Positions 47,547 to 55,368 of a stretch of DNA of 64,000 nt are shown piece by piece. Numbering within the stretch: position 1 is the stretch's first letter; every line of letters starts with the position of its first letter. The stretch is from assembly GCA_018882835.1 (NCBI GenBank), contig VERE01000004.1, positions 31,342 to 95,341 on the forward strand, given 5' to 3'. Source of the stretch: Limnohabitans sp. (GTDB taxonomy: Bacteria; Pseudomonadota; Gammaproteobacteria; Burkholderiales; Burkholderiaceae_C). The notes beneath the pieces are model-generated. The model worked only from the letters and a program-made list of their open reading frames with translations, was not told the origin of the DNA and did no database searches. The translations under genes and the position numbers were made by a program.

Positions 47547-49136
47547 ATGCATTCCGAGGATTCCGAAACGTCTCGTCGCACCGGCTGGGCCGTGCTGACC
47601 TGCTTTGCCTTGTTGCTGGTGCTGGCCGCCATGCGTCCCTTGGCCGTTCCCGATGAAGGGCGCTATGGGGAAATTGGCCGCTGGATGTTGCAATCGGGCG
47701 ATTGGCTGACGCCGCGCCTGAACGGCATTCCCTTTTTCCACAAGCCGCCGTATCTGTATTGGCTCGAGGCGGCAGCCATGGCGGTATTGGGGGTACACGC
47801 CTGGGCCTTGCGGTGGGTGCCCGCGCTGCACGCGCTCATGATGCTGGTGGTCATGTGGCAAGTGGCGCGCCGCTGGGGTGGCCCGGCCTTGGCGCACCGC
47901 GCTGTCTGGATGCTGGGCAGCAGTCTGGCGTTTCTCATGGGCGGGCAGTACGTCAACCACGACATGCTGGTGGCCAGCTGGATGAGTGTGGCGATTTTTT
48001 GTCTGGGCTGGTCTTTTGAGCAAGGCAGCGAGCGACCGCATGTGGGCTGGGCTTTGTTCGGCGTCTTGGCTTGCGCTTTAGGGGTATTGAGCAAAGGGCT
48101 CATTGGCTTGCTGTTGCCGGGCTTGGTGCTGGTGCTCTGGCTCACCCTGACGCGGCAATGGCGAAAGGTGACCAGTTTTCCCTGGCTGCGCGGCATGGCC
48201 CTGTTCCTGGTGGTGGCCTTGCCCTGGTTTGTGTTAGCCCATCAGGCCCACCCGGACATGCTGGCCTATATGTTTGGCAAGCACCAGTTCGGACGCTACA
48301 CCGCCACCACCTTCAACAATGCCAGGCCCTGGTGGTTTTATGGCGTGGCGGTGGTGGTCTTGATCGGCCCGTGGATTCTGTGGGTGCTGCACCTTGCGTG
48401 GCGAGAGTGTCGATCCAATCCAGCGATGGCGGCGCTACGGGCCGACAGCGCCCAGCGACGTTTGATGCTGTTGTGCTGGGTCACCACGCTGGCCATTCTG
48501 GGCTTCTTCTCGATTCCCAATTCCAAACTGCTCGGCTATGCCCTGCCGGTGTTGCCGGCGCTGGCTTTGCTGGCCGCCTGGGGCTGGCAAGTGGGCTTGG
48601 CTGGCAAGCCCTATGCAAGCTGGCTATTCCGAGCGCTGGTCGCATTGAGCCTGGGCATGGCGGTGGTGGCCAACGAAGTGGCAAGCCGTTACACCTTGCG
48701 CCACAGCAGCGCGGACATCGCGCATGCGCTGGCCTGCGTCAAAGGCCCTGACGATACGGTCCTGCTGGCCGGCGACTATGCCTACGACCTGCCTTTTTTG
48801 GCGCGCTTCACCGCGCCCATGGTGGTGCTGCAGGATTGGCCGCAATTGCGCCAAAGCGCGGGCGACAACTGGCGACGCGAATTGTTTGAGGGGGCAGACT
48901 TTGACGCCCAAGCTGCGCGCAGTCTGCAAACGCCCGATGTCTTGAAAGACGCCGCCAGTCGAACTGGCGCATGGCTGGTGATGCCCCGAACGGGGGTGCC
49001 CGAATTACCGGCCGATTTGGCAGGCTTTGCCCCTATTTTTTCTGGAAACGCTTGGGGCTTGTTCAAGAGTCCAGGCTCGCCACAGGCCACCCCCGAGCAG
49101 CAGCGCTGCCTGGCTCAGCGCTTGAAGGCCCAGTAA
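47547..49136 (+). CDS. ArnT-like (GT83) lipid A sugar transferase
   Basis: A 529 aa GT-C-fold glycosyltransferase with about eleven hydrophobic segments. The first periplasmic loop contains PDEGRYGEIGRWMLQSGDWL and FFHKPPYLYWLEA, the acceptor/lipid-donor motifs of ArnT; a soluble C-terminal part follows from about residue 395. It transfers a sugar from undecaprenyl phosphate to lipid A phosphate. It starts 24 bases after the deacetylase stop (ATG 47547; an upstream GTG at 47520 overlaps that stop). Its end overlaps the convergent GtrA gene by 22 bases. Confidence 0.9.
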   Translation: MHSEDSETSRRTGWAVLTCFALLLVLAAMRPLAVPDEGRYGEIGRWMLQSGDWLTPRLNGIPFFHKPPYLYWLEAAAMAVLGVHAWALRWVPALHALMMLVVMWQVARRWGGPALAHRAVWMLGSSLAFLMGGQYVNHDMLVASWMSVAIFCLGWSFEQGSERPHVGWALFGVLACALGVLSKGLIGLLLPGLVLVLWLTLTRQWRKVTSFPWLRGMALFLVVALPWFVLAHQAHPDMLAYMFGKHQFGRYTATTFNNARPWWFYGVAVVVLIGPWILWVLHLAWRECRSNPAMAALRADSAQRRLMLLCWVTTLAILGFFSIPNSKLLGYALPVLPALALLAAWGWQVGLAGKPYASWLFRALVALSLGMAVVANEVASRYTLRHSSADIAHALACVKGPDDTVLLAGDYAYDLPFLARFTAPMVVLQDWPQLRQSAGDNWRRELFEGADFDAQAARSLQTPDVLKDAASRTGAWLVMPRTGVPELPADLAGFAPIFSGNAWGLFKSPGSPQATPEQQRCLAQRLKAQ

Positions 49137-49504
49137 CGGCTCAACAAAAAGGTTTGTCCCGCTGCCACCACCAGTGCGGCCACCAAAGCCAGCCCGCTGG
49201 GCCAGCCCAGCCCTCGGTACAGCCCGATGAAACACACTTCGTTGCAGATAAAGCCCGCCAGGGCCGTGCCAGCAAACCGCGTGAAACTCTGCGACAGGCT
49301 GGTGCCGGCATCGGCAAAACTGAGCCAGCGGTGCCCGACAAAACTGACGCCGAAGGCCACCCCAAAGCCCAGGGCATTGGCAACTTCTGGCCAAAGCGCG
49401 CTGCGCTCGGTAAGCCAGGCGAACACACCCAAGTGCGTCAGCGCAGCGGCGCTGCCCACCAGCAAAAACCAGACGCTGCTGCGCAACCAGGCCGGATGGC
49501 TCAC
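49115..49504 (-). CDS. GtrA-family membrane protein (probable lipid-linked sugar flippase)
   Basis: A 129 aa protein with four hydrophobic segments, the size of GtrA. GTG 49504 overlaps the GT2 stop (GTGA). Typical residues are FLLVGSAAALTHLGVFAWL at the start, then GVAFGVSFVGHRWLSF and the C-terminal FLLSRYWAFKR. GtrA proteins move polyprenyl-phosphate sugars across the inner membrane; here it would serve the ArnT-like enzyme. Upstream open sequence belongs to the GT2 gene in another frame. Confidence 0.9.
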   Translation of the reverse strand: MSHPAWLRSSVWFLLVGSAAALTHLGVFAWLTERSALWPEVANALGFGVAFGVSFVGHRWLSFADAGTSLSQSFTRFAGTALAGFICNEVCFIGLYRGLGWPSGLALVAALVVAAGQTFLLSRYWAFKR

Positions 49505-50493
49505 TTGGTGGCCGCGTTGGGTTGAGAGGCGCTCAGGCCCTGGCCCATGCGCTCGCGTACCCAGTAACGCGGACGCTGCTTGACTTCTTCGTAGATGCGG
49601 CCCACATACTCCGCCAGCACACCGATGGAGAGCATCTGGATGCCGCTGAAAAACATCAGGCCCACCACAATGGTGGCATAGCCTGGCACATTGATGCCCC
49701 AGAAAAAATATTCTGCGATCACCCAGGCGCCATAAAACAGCGACGCCATCGACAGGCACAGCCCCACCACGGCCAGGGCGCGAAGTGGCGTGATGGAGAA
49801 CGCCAGCATGCCAGTGATGGCCAAGCCGAATGCGCCACGCAAGCCAAAGTGGCTTTCGCCGGCAATCCGGGGCAAGGGCTCGTAGTCAATGGCCGTGCTC
49901 TGAAAGCCCACCCAGGCATACAGGCCTTTCATGAAGCGGTTGCGTTCGGGCATGGCTTTGAGCGCTTCCACCACCTTGCGGTCCATCAGTCGGAAGTCTC
50001 CGGCATGCGGTGGAATCTTGACCCGCGTGCCCCAGTTGACCAAACGGTAAAACCAGTCGGTCAATCGCGCGTGCAATGCGCTTTGGTCTTCGCGCGTTTG
50101 CCGCACGGCATACACCACATCGGCGCCCTCGCGCCAGCGCTGCAGCATGTCGGGGACCAGGCTTACCGGGTGCTGGCCATCGGCGTCCATCAAGAGCACC
50201 AGATCGCCCAGGGCAGCATCGAGGCCGGCGCTCAGGGCGGCCTCTTTGCCAAAGTTGCGTGACAAGTCAAGCCCGACCACCTCGGGATGCACTGTGCACA
50301 GGGCGGCTATCACGGCGGCCGTGTCGTCCCGGCTGCCATCGTTGACCAACACGATTTCAACCCGCAAACCCAGTGCTTGCAATTGCTGCAGCACGTCCGG
50401 GACCCATTGCGCCAAATGCCGGGCCTCGTTGTAAGCCGGCATCACGCAGGACAGCGAAGGGGTGGAGCGTGAGCGATCGATCAGTGCGCGCAT
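49501..50493 (-). CDS. Polyprenyl-phosphate glycosyltransferase (GT2, GtrB/ArnC-like)
   Basis: A 330 aa enzyme. The GT-A domain has SCVMPAYNEARHL, IVLVNDGSRDDT, LDLSRNFGKEAALSAGLD and LLMDADGQHP (DxD-type metal site); two hydrophobic segments near residues 235 and 270 anchor it, as in GtrB/DPM synthases. It would attach a sugar (GlcNAc in the Lgm model) to undecaprenyl phosphate on the cytoplasmic face. Operon with gtrA. Confidence 0.93.
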   Translation of the reverse strand: MRALIDRSRSTPSLSCVMPAYNEARHLAQWVPDVLQQLQALGLRVEIVLVNDGSRDDTAAVIAALCTVHPEVVGLDLSRNFGKEAALSAGLDAALGDLVLLMDADGQHPVSLVPDMLQRWREGADVVYAVRQTREDQSALHARLTDWFYRLVNWGTRVKIPPHAGDFRLMDRKVVEALKAMPERNRFMKGLYAWVGFQSTAIDYEPLPRIAGESHFGLRGAFGLAITGMLAFSITPLRALAVVGLCLSMASLFYGAWVIAEYFFWGINVPGYATIVVGLMFFSGIQMLSIGVLAEYVGRIYEEVKQRPRYWVRERMGQGLSASQPNAATK

Positions 50494-50535
50494 AGCCCTA
50501 CATCATGCCTGTAATTTGTCCCGCCCTGACGCAGA

Positions 50536-50563
50536 TTGGCCATCCGGTTAATATCCACATAAT
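50536..50563 (+). promoter_or_regulatory. Candidate promoter of the cyclase-haloperoxidase-protease operon
   Basis: TTGGCC (50536-50541) and CATAAT (50558-50563) are 16 bases apart and end 21 bases before the cyclase start. The region is richer in A/T than its surroundings. A fair but not perfect sigma-70 match; nothing similar lies before the two downstream genes, which are 19 and 4 bases apart from their upstream neighbours. Confidence 0.45.
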
Positions 50564-50584
50564 GAATACTTAATAGCTCATTTC

Positions 50585-52420
50585 ATGAAAAATCAATCCT
50601 TCAACAGCGCCGAGGCCCCCCGACCTGGCGCTTCCCCGCAAGGCGCGCCCGATTGGGAGCGCGTGTTGTGCGTGATGGTGGTGGTGGACATGGTCGAGTC
50701 GGTGCGTTTGATGAATGAAGATGAGGAGGGCACGGTGCTGCGATGGCAAACCTTTGTGAATGACGTGCAAAACCACATTTTGCCGAAATTTGCCGGCAGG
50801 CTCGCCAACAAATGGGGAGACGGCTTGGTGCTTGAATTCCCCGCCTGCCTGCATGCCGTTGGCGCGGCATTGGCCATGCACCGCGCCTTGGCGGAACGGC
50901 AGCTGGGCCTGCCTTTGGCACAGCGCATGTGGCTGCGTGCGGGATTGCATTGGACGTGGGTCATGCGCCTGGCCCAGGAGGTCTACGGGGTCGGGGTCAA
51001 CATGGCAGCGCGTTTGGCGGCGTTGGCTGCGCCCGGCGAAACCTTGTGCTCCGAAGTGGCGCGCGATCAACTCATTGACGGCTTGGACGCGCGCATCGAA
51101 GACCTCGGCGATTGCTGGGTCAAGCACATCCCGCAACCCCTTCGGGTTTTCCGTATCAGCACGCCGCAAACCCAGGCGTTGCGCGTTTCAGAAGCCATGC
51201 CTGCGCCACCACCTGCCTCGCCTTTGGGTGTTCCCACGCTGGCTGTGGTTCCCTTGCGGGGTTTGGAACACGATGGCCTGACGCAATCGGTGGGCGAGTG
51301 GGTCGCGCAGGCCGTGATGGACCCTTTGCTGCAATGTCCAGACGTGCGCCTGATTTCGCGCATGTCCACGCGCCTTTTTCAGAACCGAGCGTGGACCAGC
51401 GTGCAGTTGAAAGAAGTGTTGCATGCAGATTACGTGCTCAGCGGTCACTGCGAATGGCAGGGGGCTGCGATTGAGTTGACCTGGGTGTTTCGGGCCACCC
51501 GCAGTGAGCAAGTCATCTGGCAGCAACGCATCTCTGGGCGGTGGTCCGACTTGCGGCGAGCCGCAGCCAGTTGGCGCGAAACCTTGGTGGCGCGCGTGTT
51601 GCAAAGCCTGCAACAAGACACCTGGCAACAAGGTCAATGGCGTCCCTTGCCTGCATTGAACGGCAGCTTGTTATTGATGGTGGCTGTGCAGGCCATGCAT
51701 GGCAGTTCTGGCGCAAGTTTTGGGCAGGCTCGCAAGCAATTAGAGGCGTTGATTGATCGCCATCCCCGCTTGGCGGCGCCGCGCTCATGGCTGGCGTTGT
51801 GGCATGTGTTGTCGGTGACACGGGGTGTGGTCGAGGGCTCGCCCGATTGGGCGCAGCAAGCCTTGCGGCAGGTACGGCAGGCATTGGACCTGGACCCTGG
51901 GGATGATCAAGCCTGGGCGACACAAGCATTTGTGCAGTGTCATTTGCTGGGCGATCTCGATCGTGCCACTGACTCTGTCCAGCGCGCCTTGGCGCTGGCG
52001 CCCAATCAACCCTGGGCATGGCTTTTCAAAACCACCATTGACAGCCTTTGCGGCCGAACTGGGCAGGCATTCCAGGCGGCGCAACAGGCACTGGCATTGT
52101 CACCCATCGATCCCCTGAAGTATTACCACGCCTGCCTGGCCGGGCACGCTGCCGCCTTCGACCATCGCGACCAACAAGCGTTGGTGTGGCTCACCCAGTC
52201 GTGGCGATTGAACCGGGTCCACGCGCCCACAGTGCGCATGCTGGTGGTGGTGCACCAAACCCTCGGGCATACCCAGGACGCTCAGCAGTTTCTGCGTGAA
52301 CTGTTGGTGCTGGAGCCAGGACTCACGGTGGAGAAATACCTGGCTCGCATTCCGGCAGGCCATCCCGAAAGACGCCGCTTCGCCGCTCGCATGGCTGAGG
52401 CGGGCTTGCCCCAACGATGA
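50585..52420 (+). CDS. Class III nucleotide cyclase with TolB-like and TPR regions
   Basis: A 611 aa soluble protein. Residues about 26-190 are a class III adenylate/guanylate cyclase domain: metal-binding Asp35 (VVVDMVESV) and Asp79 (NKWGDGLVLEF), purine-contacting Lys76, and Asn139/Arg143 (VGVNMAARL), so the catalytic set looks intact; the usual base-selecting Asp is Glu132. Residues about 215-350 (TLAVVPLRGLEHDG, DVRLISRMSTRLF, ADYVLSGHC) resemble the TolB-like N-domain that often follows such cyclases. From about 370 to the end are TPR-like helices (ALDLDPGDDQAWATQAF, RALALAPNQPWAWLF, ALALSPIDPLKYYHA). No signal peptide or membrane segment. First gene of a three-gene operon with a poly-Gly haloperoxidase-like protein and an S8 protease. 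Confidence 0.9.
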   Translation: MKNQSFNSAEAPRPGASPQGAPDWERVLCVMVVVDMVESVRLMNEDEEGTVLRWQTFVNDVQNHILPKFAGRLANKWGDGLVLEFPACLHAVGAALAMHRALAERQLGLPLAQRMWLRAGLHWTWVMRLAQEVYGVGVNMAARLAALAAPGETLCSEVARDQLIDGLDARIEDLGDCWVKHIPQPLRVFRISTPQTQALRVSEAMPAPPPASPLGVPTLAVVPLRGLEHDGLTQSVGEWVAQAVMDPLLQCPDVRLISRMSTRLFQNRAWTSVQLKEVLHADYVLSGHCEWQGAAIELTWVFRATRSEQVIWQQRISGRWSDLRRAAASWRETLVARVLQSLQQDTWQQGQWRPLPALNGSLLLMVAVQAMHGSSGASFGQARKQLEALIDRHPRLAAPRSWLALWHVLSVTRGVVEGSPDWAQQALRQVRQALDLDPGDDQAWATQAFVQCHLLGDLDRATDSVQRALALAPNQPWAWLFKTTIDSLCGRTGQAFQAAQQALALSPIDPLKYYHACLAGHAAAFDHRDQQALVWLTQSWRLNRVHAPTVRMLVVVHQTLGHTQDAQQFLRELLVLEPGLTVEKYLARIPAGHPERRRFAARMAEAGLPQR

Positions 52421-52439
52421 CATTCAAAAGGAGACAACC

Positions 52440-53585
52440 ATGGCAACAGATCAAGTGAAGAGCGCAAGCGCTTTGGCTGGCGGCGGCGGCGGTGGAGGAG
52501 GAGGAGGAGGAGGAGGAGGTGGTGGTGGTGGTGGTGGTGGTGGTGGTGCGCCAGTCACCTTGATGGATGCGTTTGCCAATCCGCTGCACGCGCAGGCACT
52601 GATGCTGAGCCGGGAAGGCACAGTGAATCCCATGGATGTGGGGGGACACGCGCCAAGCCTGCTGACGCCGGCTCAAATGCTCTGGCGCTGGGAGCCCTGG
52701 GTCCGACAAAACCTGGCGGTGCATGAGTTGCTCACGCCCTTGGTGTTCCCTGACATGAATGCCACCGAAAGAGGACCTTCTGGCTGTCGCATGACATGGC
52801 GTCAAGGGGGCGCGTTGTTGACTTTGCAACGGCCTTCACAGGCCTTGTTTGAAGCAGAGGTTGCACAAGTGCTGCGCTGTGCAGAGTTGCGAGAAGACCG
52901 GAGCCAGGAAATATTGACGCAGATCGACGGTCAGTGGGCGCACTGGGCCAGTGTGGTCCCCATGCGCCCTGATCTGACGCCCCGAACCTTCGAGGTTTTG
53001 AACATTGCCTTGCAGTGGGCCATCATGGTGGAGTTGCGCTTCAAGCACGAGCTGGCCTGTTGGCGCCCTGCAGACTATTCCGCACAAGTCCAGCCCATGG
53101 TGACAACCCCAGGCCATGGCACTTTTCCCATGGGGCATGCGGTGCAGTGCTTTCTAATGGCGGGCCTGTTGCAAGCCTTGACCCATGCCGAAGAAGGCAG
53201 TTCCCTTGCCATCCAACTGCATCGCACGGCCTTTCGCATGTCGTTCAACCGGATTGTGGCGGGCTTGCATTTCCCCGTTGATCTGGCAGCGGGCATGGTG
53301 CTGGGCCATGTGCTGACGGGGTGTGCGCTGGCCATGGCGGCGCCCCATCCGCAACGTTTTGCGCCACGTGCTTTGGTTTTTTCCGTATCGCAATACCAGA
53401 CCTTGGGGCCCATCGGAGGATGGCCTGTGGCTGTTGAAGTCAGTCGCCGTTTCGAGGTGGCCTTGCCTTGTGCCGTCGGTGCCACTGTTTGCGGTGGTCC
53501 CTCTGCCTGGTCGGCGCTTTGGGCTGCCGCACAGCAAGAATGGGCGCACCGAGCTGCGCCTGCCAAGCGCCCACCGCAGGGATGA
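52440..53585 (+). CDS. Poly-glycine protein with vanadium-haloperoxidase/PAP2-type active-site motifs
   Basis: A 381 aa protein, ATG 52440 after AAAGGAG. Residues 1-13 are followed by 23 consecutive Gly (residues 14-36) and then about 340 residues of ordinary sequence. The C-terminal half carries the three PAP2/vanadate-site motifs: K202-x6-R209-P (FKHELACWRP), P230-M-G-H233 where PSGH is usual, and R271-x5-H277-x3-D281 (NRIVAGLHFPVD). The Ser of PSGH is Met. It therefore belongs with vanadium-dependent haloperoxidases or acid phosphatases, possibly altered in activity. No signal peptide or clear membrane helices, so it is probably cytosolic. It sits 19 bases after the cyclase and four bases before the protease. 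Confidence 0.82.
   Translation: MATDQVKSASALAGGGGGGGGGGGGGGGGGGGGGGGAPVTLMDAFANPLHAQALMLSREGTVNPMDVGGHAPSLLTPAQMLWRWEPWVRQNLAVHELLTPLVFPDMNATERGPSGCRMTWRQGGALLTLQRPSQALFEAEVAQVLRCAELREDRSQEILTQIDGQWAHWASVVPMRPDLTPRTFEVLNIALQWAIMVELRFKHELACWRPADYSAQVQPMVTTPGHGTFPMGHAVQCFLMAGLLQALTHAEEGSSLAIQLHRTAFRMSFNRIVAGLHFPVDLAAGMVLGHVLTGCALAMAAPHPQRFAPRALVFSVSQYQTLGPIGGWPVAVEVSRRFEVALPCAVGATVCGGPSAWSALWAAAQQEWAHRAAPAKRPPQG
52479..52547 (+). repeat. GGN trinucleotide tract (GGC4-GGT-GGA8-GGT10)
   Basis: 69 bases of in-frame glycine codons arranged in uniform blocks: four GGC, one GGT, eight GGA, ten GGT. The blocks are pure, as expected from slippage expansion rather than selection for glycine alone. Changes of whole units keep the frame and alter only the linker length in the haloperoxidase-like protein. 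Confidence 0.97.
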
Positions 53586-53589
53586 TGCC

Positions 53590-55359
53590 ATGAGCGAGCC
53601 TGGACCTTCTTTGCACGGTGACACGCCCGCCTGGCACGCCTCAGACCGCGTCGACCCCTACCTGCGCGTGGCTTTGGCCATGGCATTTGCAGACCACGAT
53701 GTAACCCTGTCGGGTCTGGCCTTGACCTTCGAGTTGGTGCCGGGACAGTCCGTCCATGCCCTGAGCGATGCGCTGCAAAGCCATGACCACGTGCGCTCGC
53801 ATTGGCAAGGCGAGCATGCGGTGTTTGGCACGGCTTGGCTCAGCCTCCCATCGGCGCAGCGTTGGTGTTGGCAGGGACCGCCAGCATGTATCGCACGTTT
53901 CGAAGTGGGCATGCCGTGGCGTGACCTGCGAGAGGACACCACGGTGCCGCCACCGCGGCCAGCCCCTCCCCTTCGCATGCGAGCACACAGGGCGCGCAGC
54001 ACAGCAGATACCCTGTGGGTGGTGATGGACCATGGCTGTCCTTTTGCCCATCCAGCGTTACGCCGTGGCGATGGCCAAACGAAGGTTTTGCATCTGTGGG
54101 ACCAAGCGCCGGCCCCCGAGTTGGGTGAAACGGGACATCTGCCGTGGCCCTGGGGCTATGGCGCCGAAATGGACCGTGCAGAAATGACACGTCTGATGCG
54201 GGCGGCGGACGGTGATGAGGCAGCCTGCTATGCCCGCATGGGCTATCACGCATTGCAGCGACGCGCAGTCCATGGTGCGCATGTGCTGGGGCTGCTGCAG
54301 CCACAAGACAGCGAGGATCTGGTATTCATTCAGTTGCCGCGCGCTCAGTTGCAGACGCTCTCGCGCGGTGCCTTGGCGCCTGCTGTGTTGGATGGCGCGA
54401 TGTTCGCCTTGTCAGTGGCTGCGCCCCAGAGCCGCGTGATCGTCAACCTCAGCCTGGAAGCTTATGACGGGCCGCACGACGACCACTCGTTATGGTCCTG
54501 CGCCTTGCAAGCCTTGGTATGGCATGCCCGGGAAACACACCGCGTCGATTGGACCTGGGTCATTGCGGCCGGCAATGCGGCTTCGATGAAAGTCAATGCG
54601 GCTGTGACGCTGCAGCCGCACAGGCCTCAATCGCTGATTTGGCGCGTACCACCGGGGAGCGAGCACGTGGCCTGGCTGGAGTTATGGTGGCCTGAGACCC
54701 TGGGCACCTTGTCTGTCGGGTTGACCGCTCCTGGGCAAACGGCGATGGTGCAAATAGGCGCCGGCGCATTGACTGTGTGGCCCAACAGCGCTTTCCCTGC
54801 GTGTTGGGTCGCATACCCCCAAGCGGTCACGGCTTGCGGAAGGTGTCTCTTGATTCGCTTGGCACCGACGGCTGCAGGCGCAGGGCAAGCGGGGAGCGTC
54901 CCAGCTGGCGATTGGACCTTGCATTTGAAAGGCGCCGCGGCGGGCACGGTGCGAGCCTACCTGGCCCGCATTTGGCAAGGGCCTGCGGGGCATCGGCGGG
55001 GGCGGCAAGGGCAACTCTGGGCGGAAGATGCGGTGGCCCAGGAGCAAAGGCTGGGCCTGCAACGATCCGAAAGCCTCCCCCGGCCAGACTCTTTGAGTGG
55101 CTTGGCCAGCCATGTGGACGGCGTGGTGGTCGCCCAGGCCATGCGTTGGCAAGCTGGCCATCAGGTCGAGACGGCTTACTCCGGTCGCGGCCCTGCCCGC
55201 AGTGTGTCAGCGCATGTGTGTGAAGAGACTGGGCTGTTGCATGGCTTGCGAAGCTGGGGTGCCCTGGCTGGGCACTCGGTTCGCATGAACGGCACCAGCG
55301 TGGCCGTGCCACAGGCGTTGCGGGCGCTGGTTTCGGCAAAGGGGCGAGCGCCCCCGTAA
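53590..55359 (+). CDS. Subtilisin-like (S8) serine protease without signal peptide
   Basis: A 589 aa protein from ATG 53590, four bases after the previous stop. The triad is complete: Asp147 (WVVMDHGCPFAHPAL), His228 (AVHGAHVLGLL) and Ser570 (NGTSVAVPQAL), with the oxyanion Asn329 (VIAAGNAAS). The first about 140 residues are a pro-/N-terminal domain without similarity that I can name, and about 150 residues between Asn329 and Ser570 form an inserted beta-rich region. There is no signal peptide, so it likely acts inside the cell or is exported by a non-Sec route. An in-frame open stretch upstream overlaps the previous gene and is not used. argS follows nine bases later. Confidence 0.88.
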   Translation: MSEPGPSLHGDTPAWHASDRVDPYLRVALAMAFADHDVTLSGLALTFELVPGQSVHALSDALQSHDHVRSHWQGEHAVFGTAWLSLPSAQRWCWQGPPACIARFEVGMPWRDLREDTTVPPPRPAPPLRMRAHRARSTADTLWVVMDHGCPFAHPALRRGDGQTKVLHLWDQAPAPELGETGHLPWPWGYGAEMDRAEMTRLMRAADGDEAACYARMGYHALQRRAVHGAHVLGLLQPQDSEDLVFIQLPRAQLQTLSRGALAPAVLDGAMFALSVAAPQSRVIVNLSLEAYDGPHDDHSLWSCALQALVWHARETHRVDWTWVIAAGNAASMKVNAAVTLQPHRPQSLIWRVPPGSEHVAWLELWWPETLGTLSVGLTAPGQTAMVQIGAGALTVWPNSAFPACWVAYPQAVTACGRCLLIRLAPTAAGAGQAGSVPAGDWTLHLKGAAAGTVRAYLARIWQGPAGHRRGRQGQLWAEDAVAQEQRLGLQRSESLPRPDSLSGLASHVDGVVVAQAMRWQAGHQVETAYSGRGPARSVSAHVCEETGLLHGLRSWGALAGHSVRMNGTSVAVPQALRALVSAKGRAPP

Positions 55360-55368
55360 AATCGGTGC

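Noticed and set aside
52479..52547. Short tandem repeat considered as a CRISPR or other array
   Set aside because: It is a continuous trinucleotide codon run with no spacers; it encodes polyglycine within an intact gene.
50585..55359. Known CBASS-type defence operon
   Set aside because: CBASS uses CD-NTase-family synthases; this cyclase is class III, and no standard CBASS effector or ubiquitin-like accessory gene is present. The trio is kept as a separate, unassigned module.
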